This document shows positions 30,468 through 32,353 of a DNA stretch of 32,353 nucleotides, piece after piece. The notes beneath the pieces are model-generated. The model was given only the letters and a program-made list of their open reading frames with translations, was not told where the DNA came from and did not search any database. Positions within the stretch are counted from its first letter, which is position 1, and each line of letters opens with the position of its first letter. This DNA is from Anaerolineae bacterium (lineage in GTDB: Bacteria; Chloroflexota; Anaerolineae; B4-G1; DUEL01): NCBI GenBank assembly GCA_029932895.1, contig JAOZPF010000004.1, forward strand, positions 1-32,353, given 5' to 3'. The translations under genes were made by a program, and so were the position numbers.

Positions 30468-32353
30468 ATGAGCAAAGCGACTCCCATTCGCCAGCAGTAC
30501 CTTCAACTCAAGGCTCAACATCAGGACGCGGTGCTGTTCTTCCGCCTGGGCGATTTCTACGAGACCTTTGACGAGGATGCCGAGATCGCCGCGCGGGAGC
30601 TGGACCTGGTGCTAACCTCCCGGCCTGTCGCCAAGGGGGTGCGGGTGCCGATGGCTGGCGTACCTCATCACGCCATCGAGGGGTACGTCGCCCGCCTGAT
30701 CGAAAAGGGCTACCGTGTCGCTATCGCCGAACAGGTGGGGGAGGTCACCGGGCGTGGTCTGGTCCAGCGCGAGGTGACCCGCGTCGTCACCCCGGGCACG
30801 GTGGTGGAGCCGGCTCTCCTCGACGCCAAGCGGGCCAACTATCTAGCCGCGCTGGTGATCGAGGGAGAGCGGGCCGGCCTGGCCTATGCCGACATCACCA
30901 CCGGCGAGTTCGCCACGACCCAGATCAACCGCGACGAGGTGGCGCGAGAGCTGGCCCGTCTCCAACCCCGGGAGTGTCTCATCCCCAGGGCAGAGGGGAT
31001 GGGGGCATCACTTTCTGGATTCGGGCCGGGGACGGTTCCCCCATCCACTCACGTCACTCCTATCCCCTCCTACCGCGCCGAGCCAGGCGCAGCCAGGCAA
31101 GTGCTCCTGGACCACTTTCGGGTGACGACGCTGGAGGGATTCGGCTGCGAGGGCAAGCCCCTGGCTATTCGTGCCGCCGGCGCTATCCTCTACTACCTGC
31201 GCGAGACGCAGAAGGGAGCGCTGGCTCAGATCGCCGGGCTGCGCACCTATACCACCGACCGCTTCCTGGCGCTAGACCCCGTGACCCGTCGCAACCTGGA
31301 GCTGACCGAAACACTGCGAGAGCGCAAGGTGCAAGGATCTCTCCTGGGCGTGCTCGACCGCACACTGACCCCTATGGGCGGGCGGCTCCTGCGCGCCCGG
31401 CTGGTCCAACCACTGACCGACCGGGCCGCTATCGAGGCCCGGTTGGACGAGGTGGAAACTTTCGCCCAGGACAGCGTGCTGCGGGGACAGGTGCGCGCGG
31501 GGTTGAAGGATATGCCGGACCTGGAACGGCTGACGAACCGGGTGCTGGGGAACATTGCCACTCCGCGCGATATGGCCTCCATCAGCCGGGCGCTAGCGAG
31601 GGTGAAAGAGACCAAGGGCAGAATGCAGGAGGCGGGAACGTCGGAGGGCGCATCGCGCCCCCTCCACTTTGCCCTCGACCCATGCGACGATGTCGCCGCT
31701 CTGATCTCGGCCGCCATCGCCGCCGACCCCCCCGCCAACCTCTCCGCCGGCGGCTATATTCGCCCCGGCTTTTCCGCAGAACTGGACGAGCTGCTGCAAT
31801 CAGTGCACGAAGCACGGGATTGGCTGGCCAGCCTCGAACGGCGGGAGCAGGAGCAGACCGGCATCAAGAACCTCAAGGTCGGTTACAACAAGGTCTTTGG
31901 CTACTATATCGAGGTGACCAAATCCAACCTCGGTGCGGTCCCCGATACCTATATCCGCAAGCAGACGCTAGTCAACGCCGAGCGGTTCATCACCCCAGAG
32001 TTAAAAGAGGTGGAAACGCTGATCCTCAACGCCGAGGAGCGGCGGGCAGAGGTGGAGGTGCGGCTGTTCCGCGAGGTCTGCCAGCGGGTTGCGGCGCGCG
32101 CCCAGGCGCTGCTCAAGACCGCCAAGGCGGTGGGCCAACTCGACGTGGCCACGACCCTGGCCGAGGTCGCCGTCCGCAACCGGTACACCCGCCCGGAGCT
32201 GGTCGACACGGACGTGTTAGAGATCGTGGACGGGCGGCATCCTGTGGTGGAACAGGCGTTGCAAGAGGAACCTTTCGTCCCCAACGACCTGCATCTGAAC
32301 GACGCGGCTCACATCCTGGTCATCACCGGCCCCAATATGGCTGGCAAATCGGA
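30468..32353 (+). CDS. mutS: DNA mismatch repair protein MutS (3' end outside window)
   Basis: About 628 residues of MutS are in the window. The mismatch-binding motif GDFYETF is near residue 29, and the connector and lever domains follow in normal order (VTPGTVVEPALLDAKRANYLAAL, LAIRAAGAILYYLRETQ, LDRTLTPMGGRLLRARLVQPL, GYNKVFGYYIEVTKSN, ERFITPELKE). The ATPase domain starts with DGRHPVVE, and the sequence ends in the P-loop GPNMAGKS. The last two bases GA would start an Asp or Glu codon where relatives have Thr. The ATG at 30468 has AGAG upstream. It follows the regulator gene by four bases. Confidence 0.95.
   Translation, partial: MSKATPIRQQYLQLKAQHQDAVLFFRLGDFYETFDEDAEIAARELDLVLTSRPVAKGVRVPMAGVPHHAIEGYVARLIEKGYRVAIAEQVGEVTGRGLVQREVTRVVTPGTVVEPALLDAKRANYLAALVIEGERAGLAYADITTGEFATTQINRDEVARELARLQPRECLIPRAEGMGASLSGFGPGTVPPSTHVTPIPSYRAEPGAARQVLLDHFRVTTLEGFGCEGKPLAIRAAGAILYYLRETQKGALAQIAGLRTYTTDRFLALDPVTRRNLELTETLRERKVQGSLLGVLDRTLTPMGGRLLRARLVQPLTDRAAIEARLDEVETFAQDSVLRGQVRAGLKDMPDLERLTNRVLGNIATPRDMASISRALARVKETKGRMQEAGTSEGASRPLHFALDPCDDVAALISAAIAADPPANLSAGGYIRPGFSAELDELLQSVHEARDWLASLERREQEQTGIKNLKVGYNKVFGYYIEVTKSNLGAVPDTYIRKQTLVNAERFITPELKEVETLILNAEERRAEVEVRLFREVCQRVAARAQALLKTAKAVGQLDVATTLAEVAVRNRYTRPELVDTDVLEIVDGRHPVVEQALQEEPFVPNDLHLNDAAHILVITGPNMAGKS

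Overview
The window is a GC-rich, densely packed bacterial chromosome segment of about 32 kb. Gene content suggests a Chloroflexota (Anaerolineae-like) bacterium: a DUF4388 protein paired with a small GTPase, a very large multi-GAF hybrid kinase, zinc-ribbon/TPR/beta-propeller proteins with TPTP-type linkers, a decayed four-helix-bundle gene, and an SDR-type threonine dehydrogenase next to its ligase. This assignment is inference from protein families; no rRNA is present. I saw no rRNA, tRNA, CRISPR array, insertion sequence or phage gene.

Layout. 1-2482: end of an ABC-2 export operon (ATPase cut by the window edge, tandem-GNAT acetyltransferase, permease). 2586-4549: two HAD-hydrolase genes holding three HAD domains, probably leaderless. 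4701-6092: a DUF4388 protein and an MglA/COG2229-like GTPase, with a near-consensus promoter in front and an intrinsic terminator behind. 6236-18630: eight tightly spaced same-strand genes, namely alpha/beta hydrolase, V4R hydrophobic-ligand sensor, left-handed beta-helix protein, acyl-ACP-reductase-like oxidoreductase, receiver plus degenerate GGDEF, a 2126-residue GAF-array hybrid kinase, a lone receiver, and a second alpha/beta hydrolase whose catalytic serine is alanine. 18684-20558 (minus): membrane-anchored zinc-ribbon/TPR/beta-propeller protein. 20885-22649: a metallo-beta-lactamase-fold protein without its metal ligands, then a TPR lipoprotein. 22685-25334: threonine dehydrogenase and 2-amino-3-ketobutyrate CoA ligase, separated by a four-helix-bundle pseudogene. 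25331-26281 (minus): an HExxH protein and a degenerate receiver. 26451-27563: a GT4 glycosyltransferase from a consensus promoter, apparently leaderless. 27575-29454 (minus): pyruvate-kinase C-terminal-like protein, xseB and a zinc alcohol dehydrogenase. 29642-end: the PPDK/PEP-synthase regulatory protein and the 5' part of mutS.

The most interesting region is 6236-18630. It puts a possible fatty-acyl reductase, a V4R domain of a type that binds hydrophobic ligands, two paralogous hydrolases (one apparently catalytically dead, at either end) and a complete phosphorelay in one transcription unit. I read it as a candidate pathway that makes or processes a lipid-derived small molecule and senses it. 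That reading is inference from family membership and gene order. A second theme is loss of catalytic residues with the fold kept: dead hydrolase, dead GGDEF, metal-free MBL fold and a degenerate receiver. Several near-consensus sigma-70-type promoters are visible.
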